Positions 23,280 through 35,780 of a DNA stretch of 64,000 bases are shown piece after piece; the first letter of the stretch is position 1, and the number at the start of each line of letters is the position of its first letter. Position numbers and translations under genes: made by a program. The notes under the pieces are model-generated. The model was not told where the DNA came from. It did not search any database and saw nothing but the letters and a program-made list of their open reading frames with translations. This DNA is from Adiantum capillus-veneris (taxonomy: Eukaryota > Streptophyta > Polypodiopsida > Polypodiales > Pteridaceae), in NCBI GenBank assembly GCA_014529385.2, contig CM043944.1:77209884-77273883 (forward strand). Direction: 5' to 3'.

Positions 23280-23480
23280 CAGAATGGCGGGTAGCCAATC
23301 CACTAATGAAGGCTCTAAGTGCTAGGCCTAGGGTAAGACCGGGCAAGCCAAGGGCCAAGACAGACATGCAATACAAGGGGTCACTATTACTAGCAAGGCA
23401 GGGCCTATATAAGGCATGGTTGGGTGGAAAGAGGCATGCTCTAGTCCCCAGTCCTCATATTGGTATTAGAGCTCAGGGGA
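23280..23480 (+). repeat. LTR end and primer-site-like sequence, related to 54130-54260
   Basis: Words such as CAAGCCAAGGGCCAAGAC, TATATAAGGCATGGTTGG and GCATGC..TAGTCCCCAGTC are shared with 54130-54260. TATATAAGG could be a TATA box. TTGGTATTAGAGCTCAGG (about 23459-23476) resembles a tRNA-iMet primer site, so this looks like the U5 end of a plus-strand LTR element whose body is lost or unrecognisable. Confidence 0.55.
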
Positions 23481-23527
23481 GGGAGGAGCTATGGAGGAAA
23501 ACTTTGCATGGGGAAGGAGTGGCTGCA

Positions 23528-23530
23528 TGT

Positions 23531-23568
<38 letters not shown>
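23528..23568. repeat. (CT)n microsatellite
   Basis: A CT run just after the LTR-like segment. A CT run occupies the equivalent place at 54321-54369. Confidence 0.95.
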
Positions 23569-23569
<1 letters not shown>

Positions 23570-23599
23570 ATGGCAACCTTGGGAGCCGTGAAGGAGCTG

Positions 23600-26238
23600 T
23601 GACCTTGGGCGCTTGTGAAGTCATGGGCATGGCCCCTTGGATACAAAGAATCCAAGACCCAATACAGAGTCGAGCCATGGGGCTTGTCGCTTGCATGGAG
23701 GAGAAGAAGATGAAGGCATTGTAGGAAACGGGCGAGAAACACCGCTTGGAAGGGAAGAGGGTCGGAGTTTGACTACCACAAAATCGATCATGGATGGTCT
23801 CTACGGGATCGCGCGGTCATGGGGATAGAAGTTTGACACAAGGCCGCCCTGTTTTGACAGCCTCTCTGTGAGTGATGGGTCCTTTCTCCCTCCTTCTATG
23901 CAATGGCATGTAGTCCTTCATGGCTGGTGTGTAGGGTTCATACACAAGGCCTTAATTGGCCCTTGTTTTTGGCTAAGGGCCATTCCCACAGCGATATAGG
24001 CAGGCAACCATCTTGGTAGTATGCTCATGCTAAGGGTACATCGCGATGGTGATGGCCGCAGAGACGTGACGCCTGCAGCAATTCACGTACCATTTTGACT
24101 TCAGCTTGTGGGGAGATTTCCATTTTCATCATCTAGAAATTGTGGGGAGACAACCTTGCACGGAAAGCCATGCAACATGAAAGATGCCTCTCCCTTCATG
24201 AAAAGACAAATTGCAAGATCGACGAGGTGCTGAAAGCCAAAGACAAGGTTCCATGATGCAAGCATAGTTGACGACAAATTGCGATAAGAGGTTGGCAATG
24301 ATAACAATTGTCAGTGAAGGATTGGAAGCTCAATTTCTTTAAATTTTTGTCTCAACTTTGATTATGGAGCACCTAATCAACCATTGCCTAGAGACAGACA
24401 AACCCAATTGGTCAACATGCTTGCGGGTAAGTAGGTTTATTGTCGTTTATCTTGATCTCAATTTTGTATTGCAGAAACACTCTACAAACTTGAGGAAGAT
24501 AGCATGTCTATCTCCACACGGAGTTTTGATATTTCCAAAACTTGGTTATGTCCTTTTAGCCCAGTTCAAATACATGCAAGGCATGTGTTTATGTTTGGAT
24601 TAAGGAGAAAGGCTCCAACAAGGATAACCCCTATAAGGGTTTCAATGGTGTTCCTCAACCTTCAATAAGGTAAGGTTTCCTAGTAGTAAAAGCGAGTCAG
24701 GCAAGGCTGATGACTTGTAAGACAAAGGTAATCGGCAAGGCAGATCATTAATTCAATTCTAAGAAGTTGACACGCATCTTTCTTTTTTAGTTTAGAGTTT
24801 TGGGGCATGGCTCCCAAGAAAGATTATTGCACCTGAGGTAGTAAAAAAACAATCATGCTCAACTCATTGTCAGCAAGATAGATCCAATGGGATTTCAAGG
24901 GTAAATGCCCGCAGTATTGGCCAATCCAGGATTGTCTACAATGCTAGCTTACCAAGCAAATGTTTCTTTGGTTAAAGTTTGGCACTTCAGATAAAATGGC
25001 ATAGATCATTCTCATGATTCTCAATAAGTTGCATGGTTTGGCAAGGCCGATTCTCTATGGAAGTTTGACAAGGTCCTCTTTTTCTTTGACATTTTTGTGT
25101 CAACTACCACGTTCGGTTCTTTTCATCTCCTAGATGTACTTATGTAAAGCAAGGCTTCACTTTAGGACATTTGGCCTAAAAGCTTCCAAAGTTTGGAATA
25201 TGCTAGTAGCATACAAACTTGGGAAAACTTGACACCATGTCTATCTGATTTTCTCTTGGAGGTCAGTATGAACCAATCCATGATGGCATGTAGGGTACAT
25301 TTGATAGCTCTGAATTTCTCATCATACAAGGCTATGAGCCAGCTTCAAGCGAAGACAAAGGCAACAAGGTGACTATATTTCAAGTTATACTTGTTTTTCC
25401 TATAATTTCACCTTTTATTTGGAAAAGATTTCTCTACTGTGCAAAGCAAAGTGCTTTGCCAGCCTTCATGCAAACCAAGTCTTCTATTATGTACCAAGGT
25501 ACTATCCATTGACTTCAGATCAAAGATAATGGCACACATATTTGTCACTAAGTGGATACAAGCTCACAACAATGCATTGTGATGTATCCATGCCCATGTA
25601 ATCATGCAAGGCACATATAGCAGTAGCTCACAAGGTCGAGACTGCTATTGCAGCCAAGGACTTATCAATCTATTTTTTTATATGCATGCATGGCATGAAA
25701 ATAAGATAGCATTATTTCCATTCCATCATTGTTTATGCTTCCTCAATAGCATCAGCTACTTTGTTGAAGAAGAATTGAGGCTGATAGATGGGCTTCTGAG
25801 TGTTGTATATGTATACAACGGTGAGCACTTTACATCATTGGCTCTATGCACAAGGTGCAACCAATCCAAATGAAATATTTTATGGGTAGCAAGTAGGCAT
25901 GGCCTAGCTATTCTAGAAATTGATTCAAGGCATGACATGAATTGATTAAGAGAGCCTCCAGGCATGTAATCTCTTGTGTAAACACTTGAGAAAATCTAGT
26001 ATGACTATTTTCTTTGGGGGTATTTGACATATTTCTCCTCTATTCATGGAGGAATAAGATTCTCTCATGAACTAGTTGTGAATACGATTCTAACTGCAAA
26101 AGATATATTGCTTAGTTGCAGCATTAATTATGTCTCTAGGAGTGGTATTTTCAGGGGTATGGCTCAGCTAATACACAATCACTCCATAAGAGTCATGATT
26201 TGAGCTCAACACAATTGTACTTTCAAGAATAGAAGTCC
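23600..26238. other. No identifiable gene
   Basis: The sequence is rich in CAAGGC, GGCAAGG and TTGGCAAGG words. Frames are short and none resembles a known domain. It may be the non-coding or heavily mutated interior of the LTR element that starts near 23280. Confidence 0.5.
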
Positions 26239-27311
26239 GCAATTGTGAGTTCCCCACCCCGCCGTCTCAAACGGCGGATCTGATGGTAAACCTGGTGGCC
26301 ACTAGATCTATAGCGGAAGAAAACAAAGTGGTTCAAGGTTCATCTAGCGGACGATCTCTCATCACAAGGTGAGTCGAGTTCAAGCCTACTAGTGAGATGA
26401 GATCTAGCTCCACCTCGCAGGGGAAGCGTGCTTAACTTATCTAGCGATCCTAAGACCCACCTTCCAAGAGGAGAGAAATCCCGAGTGCCTTTTTTCCCAT
26501 GTTTTAGAGGCACGTACACATGAGACTTCGCCGCTCTAGGGGCAATGAGTAATACTAGTGTCGATTTAAGGACTATGGAGACGGAGAGTTCCCGACCAAT
26601 CGGGACCACCCTTCTCATAGGCATTGGCAACCTGAGCCAAGCCCCCACTCTCACACTTCCTTATGTGTCCTAATTACTACTACAATGGTTGTTCAACATA
26701 AAAGTTCCTTGATTAGATTCCGATTCACAAGGGTCGTTAAGACAGCCCTTCAATCAATATTGCAAAGCGGCACCAAGACAGTAACTCTAGTAAAAATTCT
26801 ACTCAATCTTATTCATTAAAATTCCAATGTTCTCGAGGTACAACATCCCCCCTCCAGCGAGAGTTTGCTCCTCCCGTTGTCGCCTAGCTGCCCATACAAC
26901 TAGGTATGTCCACCGCATAGAAAGCACAACATGGACATTCCCACCGCAAAGGAAGAAAGATGTGGGTTCCCATCGCATAGAAAGCAAGTCGTGGGTAGAG
27001 GCCCTAAGCTAGTAACTCTAGCTACTGTGAAATCGTCGTGAGCCGCCCCCTGTGATCAGGAGGGGGATCAGGACTAGTTCAACATTGGAAATAGAATGAA
27101 CATGTCGAGCTAAATTTTCCCTAGTAGACATTCTTTCCTATTTCAAACAGTATATCCATCAACCATTCTTTCCTACTTAGAATTTACTATACAACTGAAC
27201 CCAAATGCCAAGGTTTCTGTCGGATTTCTCCAACATGTTTAAGGATATGTTATTTCCTAACTTACCGTATGCAATGTTAAATTAAACAACTTGAATAAAA
27301 ATGTGACCTAC

Positions 27312-27452
27312 CTCCTCCATTTCCTCGCCATTGGCCCATGAGATGGCCGGTACTTGGTCGTGCATGGGAGCTTTCCCCTTCCCGTTCACGTTGCTTGTTC
27401 CTGCCTCGCGGTCGTGGGCACCACCGAAGCGAGTTCTCTTTACCGAGGCCAT
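27312..27452 (-). CDS. LTR-encoded 47-codon exon (3' LTR copy)
   Basis: ATG at 27450-27452, then a basic, Gly/Lys-rich stretch (VKRTRFGGAHDREAG, NGKGKAPM) and an acidic end. It stops at a GT donor (GGAG|GTAGGT). It is open and collinear with the copy in the 5' LTR at 34682-34822. In the 3' LTR it would not be transcribed as part of the element. Its retention reflects LTR duplication at insertion. Confidence 0.45.
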
Positions 27453-28365
27453 TTTATACTCACTACTTAATCAACAAACTTGGAGAAAAGAACTAATGTC
27501 CGAGAGTACCATAACAATCAAGATGACAGATTAGAATCATTGAACAATTCTTTTTATATGAGAGGGTTAGATTTCCTTCAAGACATAGCAATCTTATGGA
27601 TAATACCTTACTCGTTCTATGGGAACTGGCTCTAAAGTTAAGCACTTGGTCTAGGTAATTAGAATTTTCAGATTTTGCTTAATCAATTTACTAGAGAGTG
27701 AATTAGACATACTCAATTCCCTTCCTAGTGTAAGTAGAGAAAATGCAGAATTGCCATATGCATAGGTGAGAAGACTTTTCCCTTCCTAGTGGATTAATGA
27801 CGGATTAATTTCCCTTAATTACTTTCTAATCTATGAAGAGATTGAATCTAATTTAGCTAATCAATCATTGTGTGGTAATAGGATGAAAATGACCAATTCT
27901 ACATCATTACCGGCTTGACAATTAATTTACTATGAAGACTAGCGGGAGATTTCTGCTTACTAATCATGCATTAATCTATGATTAGGAGAGGTTAATGGCT
28001 TGCATAATTAACTATTGGATGATGATTATGTAATAGAATAATGATATGGATAATTAGAGAGCAGCTATTGAGTAATTTAGCTATGATTAAGCATAATAGA
28101 TGAGGAATTAAGAGAATGATGAAGAGATTTGCAAAAAAGCATAAATTAAATCGATATTACCGTGATTAGGGACCGAAATCTACTCGAATTTCTGATCCAA
28201 TGGAGTCCTCGAGATGAGAATCGGTCAGCACTTCCCTCCTTTGCTTCTTCTCCAAAAGTTATGTGTGCCGGCAGCAGCTCCCCAAGGTGTGTGTGTAAGT
28301 GTGTGCGTGTGTACTGAGTGGGTGTGTGAGCATGTGTGTGTGTGAGAGAGAGAGAGAGCACACTC

Positions 28366-28372
28366 TTAAATA
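28366..28372 (-). promoter_or_regulatory. TATA-like box in the 3' LTR
   Basis: Minus-strand GGCTATTTAAGAGTG, upstream of a CT/CA-rich leader. The equivalent in the 5' LTR is at 35774-35780. Confidence 0.5.
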
Positions 28373-29127
28373 GCCTCTCCATGCTAAAAATCGACCTTGC
28401 TTGCTATTTGCATTTGAGAGCTACTCCACTTATGCATGGCAAGTCCAATTACATGCCTACCAGGTGTCCAGTTAGCTAGTGTGACTAACTCTCACACTCA
28501 CTCTCAAGCTTGGCAAGTCCAGTTACATGCCTACCAAGTGTCCAGTTAGCTAGTGTGACTGACTCTCACACTCACTCTCAAGCTTGGCAACTCTCCCACA
28601 AATCCCAAAAGAAGAGAGGGAGCCCCCTAGCTGCTAAAGCAAGCTCTGAGTGGCCTGGAACCTGTTCCCACACAGCCTCGAGTCCCGGTGCCTCCCCGCT
28701 CAACCTTAGGAAATTTTGGTTTTTGGCTAAAACGGGCCATACGAGTCGGAATTTAATGCCGTAAATTGCTATACTAAGCTCTAACTAAGGTGTATTTGTC
28801 CAATTACCTGCCATATTTAGTAGCCCCCGGGGTCCGAAAATACATTTTTTTCAAATTCGGGGTACGGGTGCAGTTTTTCAAGACGATCAAAACTAAACGG
28901 GTCAGGTGACCAATAACTTACTATTTTTGGAAATTTTTCACAAAAATTATTTTAATTCACTTTTGAAAACTTTATAACATTCTAAACATCATGGCACCGA
29001 CAGAATTTGGAAAACTGCTAAAAATAGTAACTTTTTCCATTATGTTCATTCCATGGTACAATGGTGCTCTTTTTGGTCGGGGTCAGAGACCTTACAACCT
29101 CCCCAACGTGAAGAATTTGAGATGTCC

Positions 29128-32120
29128 TCATCTCAAGAATGTGTTTGGGTAATCTTTTATGAGCGTTGGTTCGTCCTCCCAAGTTGCATCTTCTTCAGGG
29201 TAATCCTTCCACTTTACTAGATGCTCCATGATTGTTCTATTGTGTAACTTTCTTTCCCTTGTTTCAAGTACATAGTCAGGTTGGAGCTCAAGAACTCCTT
29301 GTGCTAGCATGACTATCTAATCTGAGTCCAAGAATTGATCAGGATTAGGGATGTAGGGTTTGAGTAAGCTGACGTGGAATACATAATGAACCTTCAAGTT
29401 TGTAGGTAACTTTAGCTTGTAGGCCTGGTCACTCACAACCTTAACGATCTCGAATGGTCCACAATACCTTGGGCTTAGCTTCTTGTATTTTCCTAGTGAT
29501 AAGTTGCCTTTCTTTGGTCTGACTCGCAGAAAAACCTTATCTCCTTTGAAATTTCTTTCCGAATGGTTCTTATTTGCATAGTGCTTCTATCTATCCTTAG
29601 TTGCCTGAATGTCTTGGAGAATAGCTCTAGTCTGAGCTTCCATATCTTCTAACATCTTTCTAGAGGCTTCTACCTAATGGTTGGATCCGAGAAGTTCAAT
29701 GGTGCTAAATAGTCCTGTCCATAAAGAGCTTTAAAAGGTGACATTCCAATGCTTCAGTGTTCGGAAGAATTATAAGCATATTCTACCAAAGGAAGATATT
29801 GTAACCACTTCTTTGGCTCGTGCGAACAATAAGCCCTGAGAATGTCCTCAATGACTTGATTTACTCTTTCAGTTTGCCCATCTGTTTGTGGATGATACGC
29901 TGTACTGAAGGCTAATTGTGACCCAATAGATTGGAAAAGAGAAGTCCAAAATTTTGATGTAAACTTGGCATCTCTATCACTGACGATACGCTTGGGTAAA
30001 CCATGTAACCTAAAAATATCCTTGATGAATACCCAACTAATATCCGGAGCAGTAAAGGTTGTCTTTACCGGTATTAGATGAGCCACTTTTGTGAGCATAT
30101 CAACAACCACGAAAACAGAGTCATAACCTCTTGTAGAAGGTAATCCTGTAACAAATTCCATACCGATGCATTCCCATTTCATCTGGGTATGCCCTGGTAA
30201 CTTGATCCTTTCAGCTTTTATCCGTTGACAAGAAAGACATTGCCTCACATAGCGAAGTATGTCTCCTTTCATTCCATACCAAAAATAACTTCTCTTGATA
30301 GCATGAAGAGTCTTAGCATAGCCCGGATGTCCAGATGTAGGTCTATCGTGTGCTTCATATAGAATAGCCTTCTTTAGAGCTGGGTCTCTGGGTACACAGA
30401 GTCTATGTCTGTAGTAAAGACACCCTCCCATAAGAGAGTAATCTCTAGCTTCAGGCATCTTATTCTGTTGGACTATTGATGCTATACGTTGGTATTCTGG
30501 ATCTACCAAATATGCTTCTTTGATTCTATCCCAGATAGGGTTATTTGGAATAGAGATAGCTCCGAGAAAAGATTTTCGGCTAAGTCCATCTGCAACGGCG
30601 TTTTCCTTCCCTGGTCTATACTTTATGTCAAGGTCATATTCTTGTAAAACCTCTATCCATCACCGTTGTCGCATATTGAGAATAAGTTGAGTAAAAATCC
30701 ATTTTAAGCTCTTGTGGTCTGTCACTAGTTGAAACTTGCGTCCGAGAAGATAATGTCTCCACAGCTTCAGCGCATGTATAATCGCTAATAGTTCCAAATC
30801 ATGAGTAGGATAATTCTTCTCATGATCCCTCAGCTTTCGTGGAGTATATGCCATCGGTCTTCCTTCTTGAGTAAGAACTCCGCCTAAGGCAAACTTGTTG
30901 GCATCAGTAGCTACTTCAAATTCTTTATTGAAATATGGAAGCTTTAAGATAGGAGCCAAGACCAAGAATTCTTTTAGCTTAGCAAAACTAGACTCATGCT
31001 CGGTCTTCCATTTGATCCTAATTCCTTTCTTCAGGAGTTCCGTCAAAGGTGCAGCAATTCGTGCATAGTCCTTGACAAAAATCCTGTACCATCCCGCTAT
31101 CCTAAGAAATCCTCTTACTTCGCTGATGGTGGATGGTTGAGGCCAAATCCTTGACTTTATCTGGGTCCACTGAAATCCCTTCGGCCGATATGACAAATCC
31201 AAGATAATTGACCTTTGGTGAGCAGAAGGTACACTTGCTCGCTTTAGCGTAAAGTTGGTGTTCTCGAAGAAGATCAAGTACTTTGCGAACATGTTTTTCA
31301 TTATCTGCCTCGTTGAATAGATCAGAATGTCATCAAATAAAACCAAGACAAAATCATCCAGATAAGGTCTGAAAATATCCTGCATAAGTCGATTGAAGCT
31401 TGCAGGAGCATTTGTTAGACCAAAAGACATTACTGTGAATTCGTAGTGTCCATACCTAGTGTTGAAAGCTGTCTTTGGAATATCTGATTCCTTGATCCTG
31501 ATTTGGTAATAACCTGACCTTAGATCAATCTTTGTAAACATTTTGGCACCGTGGAGTCTGTCCAAGAGTTCGTCAATCCTTGGAATTGGATACTTTTTCT
31601 TGACAGTTACCTAGTTCAGTCCACGGTAATCTATGCATAGCCTTAAGGTTCCATCCTTTTTCTTCTGAAAAAGAACTGGTGCACCCCAAAGAGAAGTACT
31701 GGGTCGAATGAATCCTTGCTCAATGAGTTGCCTAAGTTGTTTTTTGAGTTCGATGGCCTCTGGAAGTGACATTTTGTAAGGTCTTTTTGAGATAGGTTCA
31801 CATCCAAGGATAGTCTCAATCTCATGATCTACCTCTCTATGTGGAGGAAGATTGATAAGGTCTTCAAGGAATACATCATCATACTCCCTCAACCAGTTTG
31901 GTCGAAGTGTGGTGTCTGATTGGTCCACCTTGTTGAGCTTTATCGCATAAATTTGCTGCCCCTTTCTCAGTCCCTTCAAGAGTCTACTGGCCTTAACTAG
32001 AGTAGCCCTAGGTCTCCCATTTTCCCCCTGGATTAAGACTTCATTACCCAAGTTATCTGTAAAGGTAAATTTCCCTTGTGCGCAATGGATGTGGGCCTTA
32101 TTTTTCTTTAACCAGTCCAT
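29128..32120 (-). pseudogene. Chromovirus pol: protease/RT/RNase H/integrase/chromodomain
   Basis: Read from 32120 downward. The protease-to-RT linker comes first ([18 protein letters not shown]). RT starts with the [17 protein letters not shown] and [14 protein letters not shown] region. The RT core (30660-31565) has [13 protein letters not shown] and the catalytic LFDDILIYS. RNase H has [13 protein letters not shown] and VTDHKSL. The integrase (29754-30509) has the HHCC zinc site (H-P-G-Y, QCLSCQ). Its core has GMEFVTGLP, where the usual first Asp is Glu, then IVSDRDAKFTS and GQTERVNQV. The chromodomain lies at 29128-29310 (LHNRTIMEHLVKWKDYPEEDATWE). Stops near 31609, 30657 and 29752 interrupt the frame. 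The chromodomain places it in the chromovirus branch, whose chromodomains direct integration to heterochromatin. Confidence 0.93.
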
Positions 32121-32299
32121 CCCTAGTATCCCATCAAAGAATCCTAAGGGTAGGGTTCGAAAATGGGCAGAATTTGGGTGTCCTTCTAAATCAAAGACGA
32201 TTTTTTTTGCAGAGTGTTGAGATACTACTTTCTTGCCGTTTGCTAACTCTACAACTAGCTTGCTTGTTTCTTATCTAGCTTTAGCTTCCTCATGCATAT

Positions 32300-32780
32300 C
32301 GGTGATGAAAGAGTGCTACCACAATCATAAGGAAGTTAACTAGTTCACCTCTGAGAGATCCTGGCATATGAATGACTGCGTATTGCTCGCAACCATTGGG
32401 GTTGTGAATTGCAGCATGCAAGGTTGCTCACTCCACTGCTTCATCTCCCACAGTTGGTTGTACCAATGCGGCATTCACTCTGGCGGCAGCTCCACTCCCT
32501 CGCCCTCTGTTCATCCTTCCACGTCCTCCTCTTCCATTAGGTTGGCCACGCCCATGGGCATTCAAGGGTATGGCATTAGCGGTGGTTGCTTGAGTGTTCT
32601 TGGGGCACTTGGATCTGTAATGCCCAAACTCGCCGCAACTGTAGCATCAAACATCTGGGAATTCCATGGTTCTGGTGGTAGCCACAATAGGGCGCTGGTC
32701 ATATGCTTGGTTGGCTGGTCTGTTATTCCAAACATTTGTCCTTGCCCTTTTTGCCAGTGCCTACATGGGTAATACGAGAT
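32300..32780 (-). pseudogene. Chromovirus gag C-terminus with zinc knuckle
   Basis: The CCHC knuckle CYSCGEFGHYRSKC is read on the minus strand at 32605-32646. It is followed by PKNTQATTANA and an RG-rich tail (GRGQPNGRGGRGRMNRGRG), both typical of Gypsy gag C-termini. The capsid part expected before it is not found. Only about 200 bases separate the knuckle region from the unrelated upstream ORF, so the gag body was deleted or replaced. Confidence 0.8.
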
Positions 32781-32979
32781 TCTTGATACCATTACTTGGA
32801 TTTCAAATAGACACGAGATTTAAATAAAATTCAAGATCCCACTTTATCAAGAGACAGAGACTCAAGAGACAAAAAAAACACTTTATTGATGAAGATTTAT
32901 TACAATCAAAACCCCTCAAGGTTTAGGATAACTCGTAATCAATTTATTGCATGGCTTTTGGAATGCTTATAAGATACGC

Positions 32980-33483
32980 CTAGCAGGTTGTGTTCACATG
33001 ATACTCTACTTTATTTGTGAAGTAGTTCCTATACTCATCTTTGAGTGGATAGTAAACTATGGTGTTGAGCCGGGATTCTTCTTTTGGTACTCCAAAAGTC
33101 CTAACTCTGTTTGTTGGGATTACATTAGTGACCTTCTCCAAGAGCCACTCGTTGAGGGTTTGATTGGTGTCGTCAGAGACAGTCAGATCCATTCGTGTAG
33201 GCAGCAAGTAGAATATCTGCACCACCCTCAATTCTTCTCCCCAACGTATCTTCTTCAAATCGATAGCCAGGCATCCTAGCTTACAAGCGTTGATGTAGTA
33301 AACGCCTCCTACAAGTGTCCAATCGAGCCCGCATCCTCTATCGATGCGAGTGGAGTGCGGTGTATGAGCCTTCAGCAGCATCTCCATGACATCTCGCCTG
33401 AATTGTTAAACTGGGGATCGTCGAGCTTGTTCGTAAATAAGCTCAAACACTTGGAACTTCCGATATTCTAGCACGGGGTCTTC
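32980..33483 (-). pseudogene. Unrecognised ORF between primer site and gag, probable second exon
   Basis: Starts after a GTTGCAG acceptor (33484-33490 region) and reads EDPVLEYRKFQVFELIYEQA. It has one TAA (about 33412-33414), then stays open in the same frame for 136 codons from 33387 (for example CGLDWTLVGGVYYINACKL, IFYLLPTRMDLTVSDD, RVRTFGVPKEESRLN). It lacks the WxxW and capsid patterns of retrotransposon gag. It is in phase with the 47-codon exon in the 5' LTR if the intron spanning the primer site is removed. AATAAA-like words follow it (about 32895-32915, minus). It may be a captured gene fragment or a lineage-specific element protein. Confidence 0.5.
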
Positions 33484-33581
33484 CTGCAACACCAATGCAA
33501 GGAATTCGGATCAGCTACCTATATACCCCTAGTTCCTTTTAAATATTCATACAATACGAGTTTATTTCTCAGCCTAACCTT

Positions 33582-33594
33582 GGCTCTGATACCA
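33582..33594 (-). promoter_or_regulatory. Primer-binding site (initiator tRNA-Met) of the chromovirus
   Basis: Minus-strand TGGTATCAGAGCC starts two bases inside the 5' LTR and is complementary to initiator tRNA-Met. Confidence 0.92.
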
Positions 33595-34681
33595 GGTGTG
33601 AGGTCCCCACCCCACCGTTTGATCTGATGGTAAACCTGGTGGCCACTAGATCTATAGCGGAAGAAAACAAAGTGGTTTAGGGTTCATCTAGCGGATGATA
33701 TCTCATCACAAGGTGAGTCGAGTTCGAGCCTACTAACGAGATGAGATCTAGCTCCACCTCGCAGGGAAAGCGTGCTTAACTTATCTAGCGATCCTAAGAC
33801 CCACCTTCCAAGAGGAGAGAAATCCCGAGTGCCTTTTTCCCCATGTTTCAGAGGCACGTACACTTGAGACTTTGCCGGTCTAGGGGCAATGAGTAATACT
33901 AGTGTCGATTTAAGCACTATGGAGACGGAGAGTTCCCGACCAATCGGGACCACCCTTCTCATAGGCATTGGCAACCTGAGCCAAGCCCCCACTTTCCACC
34001 CCCACACTCACACTTCCTTGTGTGTCCTAATTACTACCACAATGGTTGTTCAACATAAAAGTTCCTTGATTAGATTCCGATTCACAAGGTTCGTTAAGAC
34101 AGCCCTTCAATTAGTATTACAAAGCGGCACCAAGACAGTAACTCTAGTAAAAATTCTACTCAAACTTATTCATTAAAATTCCAATGTTCTGGAAGTACAA
34201 CATCCCCCCCTCCAGCAAGAGTTTGCTCCTCCCGTTGTCGCATCGCTGCCCATACAACTAGGTATGTCCACCGCATAGAAAGCACGACATGGACATTCCC
34301 ACCGCATAGAAATCAAGACGTGGGTTCCCACCGCATAGAAAGCAAGTCATGGGTAGAGGCCCTAAGCTAGTAACTCTAGCTACTGTGAAATCGTCACGAG
34401 CCCCCTTGTGATCAGTAGGGGGATCAGGACTAGTTCAACATTGGAAATAGAATGAACATGCCGAGCTAAATTTTCCCTAGCAGACATTCTTTCCTATTTC
34501 AAACAGTATATCCATCAACCATTCTTTCCTACTTAGAATTTAATATACAATTTAATCCAAATGCCGAGGTTTCCGTCGAATTTCTCCAACATGTTTAGGG
34601 ATATGTTATTTCCTATATGTTCTTTCCTAACTTACTGTATGCAATGTTAAATTAAACAACTTGAATAAAAATGTGACATAC

Positions 34682-34822
34682 CTCCTCTATTTCCTCGTCA
34701 TTGGCCCGTGAGATGGCCGGTACTTGGTCGTCCATGGGAGCTTTTCCCTTCCCGTTCATGTTGCTTGTTCTTGCCTCGCGGTCGTGGGCACCACCGAAGC
34801 GAGTTCTCTTTACCGGGGCCAT
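34682..34822 (-). CDS. LTR-encoded 47-codon exon (5' LTR copy)
   Basis: ATG at 34820-34822, exactly 47 codons, ending at GAG|GTATGT, a good splice donor in phase 0. The peptide is basic and then acidic (VKRTRFGGAHDREARTSN, NGKGKAPMDDQ, NDEEIEE), like a nuclear-targeting N-terminus. The likely partner exon begins at 33483 after GTTGCAG. The intron would cover the LTR 3' part and the primer site. The TATTTAA box about 950 bases upstream would drive it. Confidence 0.5.
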
Positions 34823-35773
34823 TTTATACTCACTACTTAATCGACAAACTTGGAGAAAAGAACTAATGTCCGAAAGTACCATAACAATCAAGATGACAGA
34901 TTAGAATTATTGAACAATTCCTTTTATACGAGAGGGTTAAATTTCCTTCAAGACATAGCAATCTTATGGATAATACCTTACTCGTTCTATGGGAACTGGC
35001 TCTAAAGTTAAGCACTTGGTCTAGGTAATTAGAATTTTCAGATTTTGCTTAATCAATTTACTAGAGAGTGAATTAGACATACTCAATTCCCTTCCTAGTG
35101 TAAGTAGAGAAAATGCAGAATTGCCATATGCATAGGTTGAGAAGACTTTTCCCTTCCTAGTGGATTAATGACGGATTAATTTCCCTTAATTACTTCCTAA
35201 TCTATGAAGAGATTGAATCTAATTTAGCTAATCAATCATTGTGTGGTAATAGGATGAAAATGACCAATTCCACATCATTACCGGCTTGACAATTAATTTA
35301 CTATGAAGACTGGCGGGAGATTTCTGCTTACTAATCATGCATTAATCTACGATTAGGAGAGGTTAATGGCTTGCATAATTAACTATTGGATGATGATTAT
35401 GTAATAGAATAATGATATGGAGAATTAGAGAGCAGCTATTGAGTAATTTAGCTATGATTAAGCATAATAGATGAGGAATTAAGAGAATGATGAAGAGATT
35501 TGCAAAAAAACATAAATTAAATCGATATTTATGTGATTAGGGGCTGAAATCTACTCGAATTTCTGATCCAATGGAGTCCTCGAGATGAGAATCGGACAGC
35601 ACTTCCCTCCTTTGCTTCTTCTCCAAAAGCTATGTGTGCCAGCAACACCTCCCCAAGGTGTGTGTGTGTGTAAGTATATTGAGTGGGTGTGTGAGCATGT
35701 AAGTGTGTGTGTGTGTGTGTGTACTGAGTGGGTGTGTGAGCATGTGTGTGTGTGTGAGAGAGAGAGCACACTC

Positions 35774-35780
35774 TTAAATA
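35774..35780 (-). promoter_or_regulatory. TATA-like box of the chromovirus 5' LTR
   Basis: Minus-strand GGCCTATTTAAGAGTG lies just upstream of a CT then CA-rich leader. It is conserved in both LTRs. Confidence 0.55.

Larger units (their letters stand above)
26244..29096 (-). repeat. 3' LTR of the chromovirus (2853 bp)
   Basis: It is highly similar to 33597-36431. It holds a 47-codon open frame (27312-27452) and a TATTTAA box (28366-28372, minus strand) followed by a CT/CA-rich leader. A segment of about 70 bp containing CCAGTTAGCTAGTGTGACT is tandemly duplicated (about 28436-28580) but single in the other LTR. Confidence 0.95.

Noticed and set aside
27331-27534. Plus-strand frame in the LTRs (also 34701-34904)
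   Set aside because: It is antisense to the conserved 47-codon exon and has no splice or start context of its own.
32368-32772. Plus-strand 134-codon frame
   Set aside because: It is antisense to the gag zinc knuckle and RG-rich tail.
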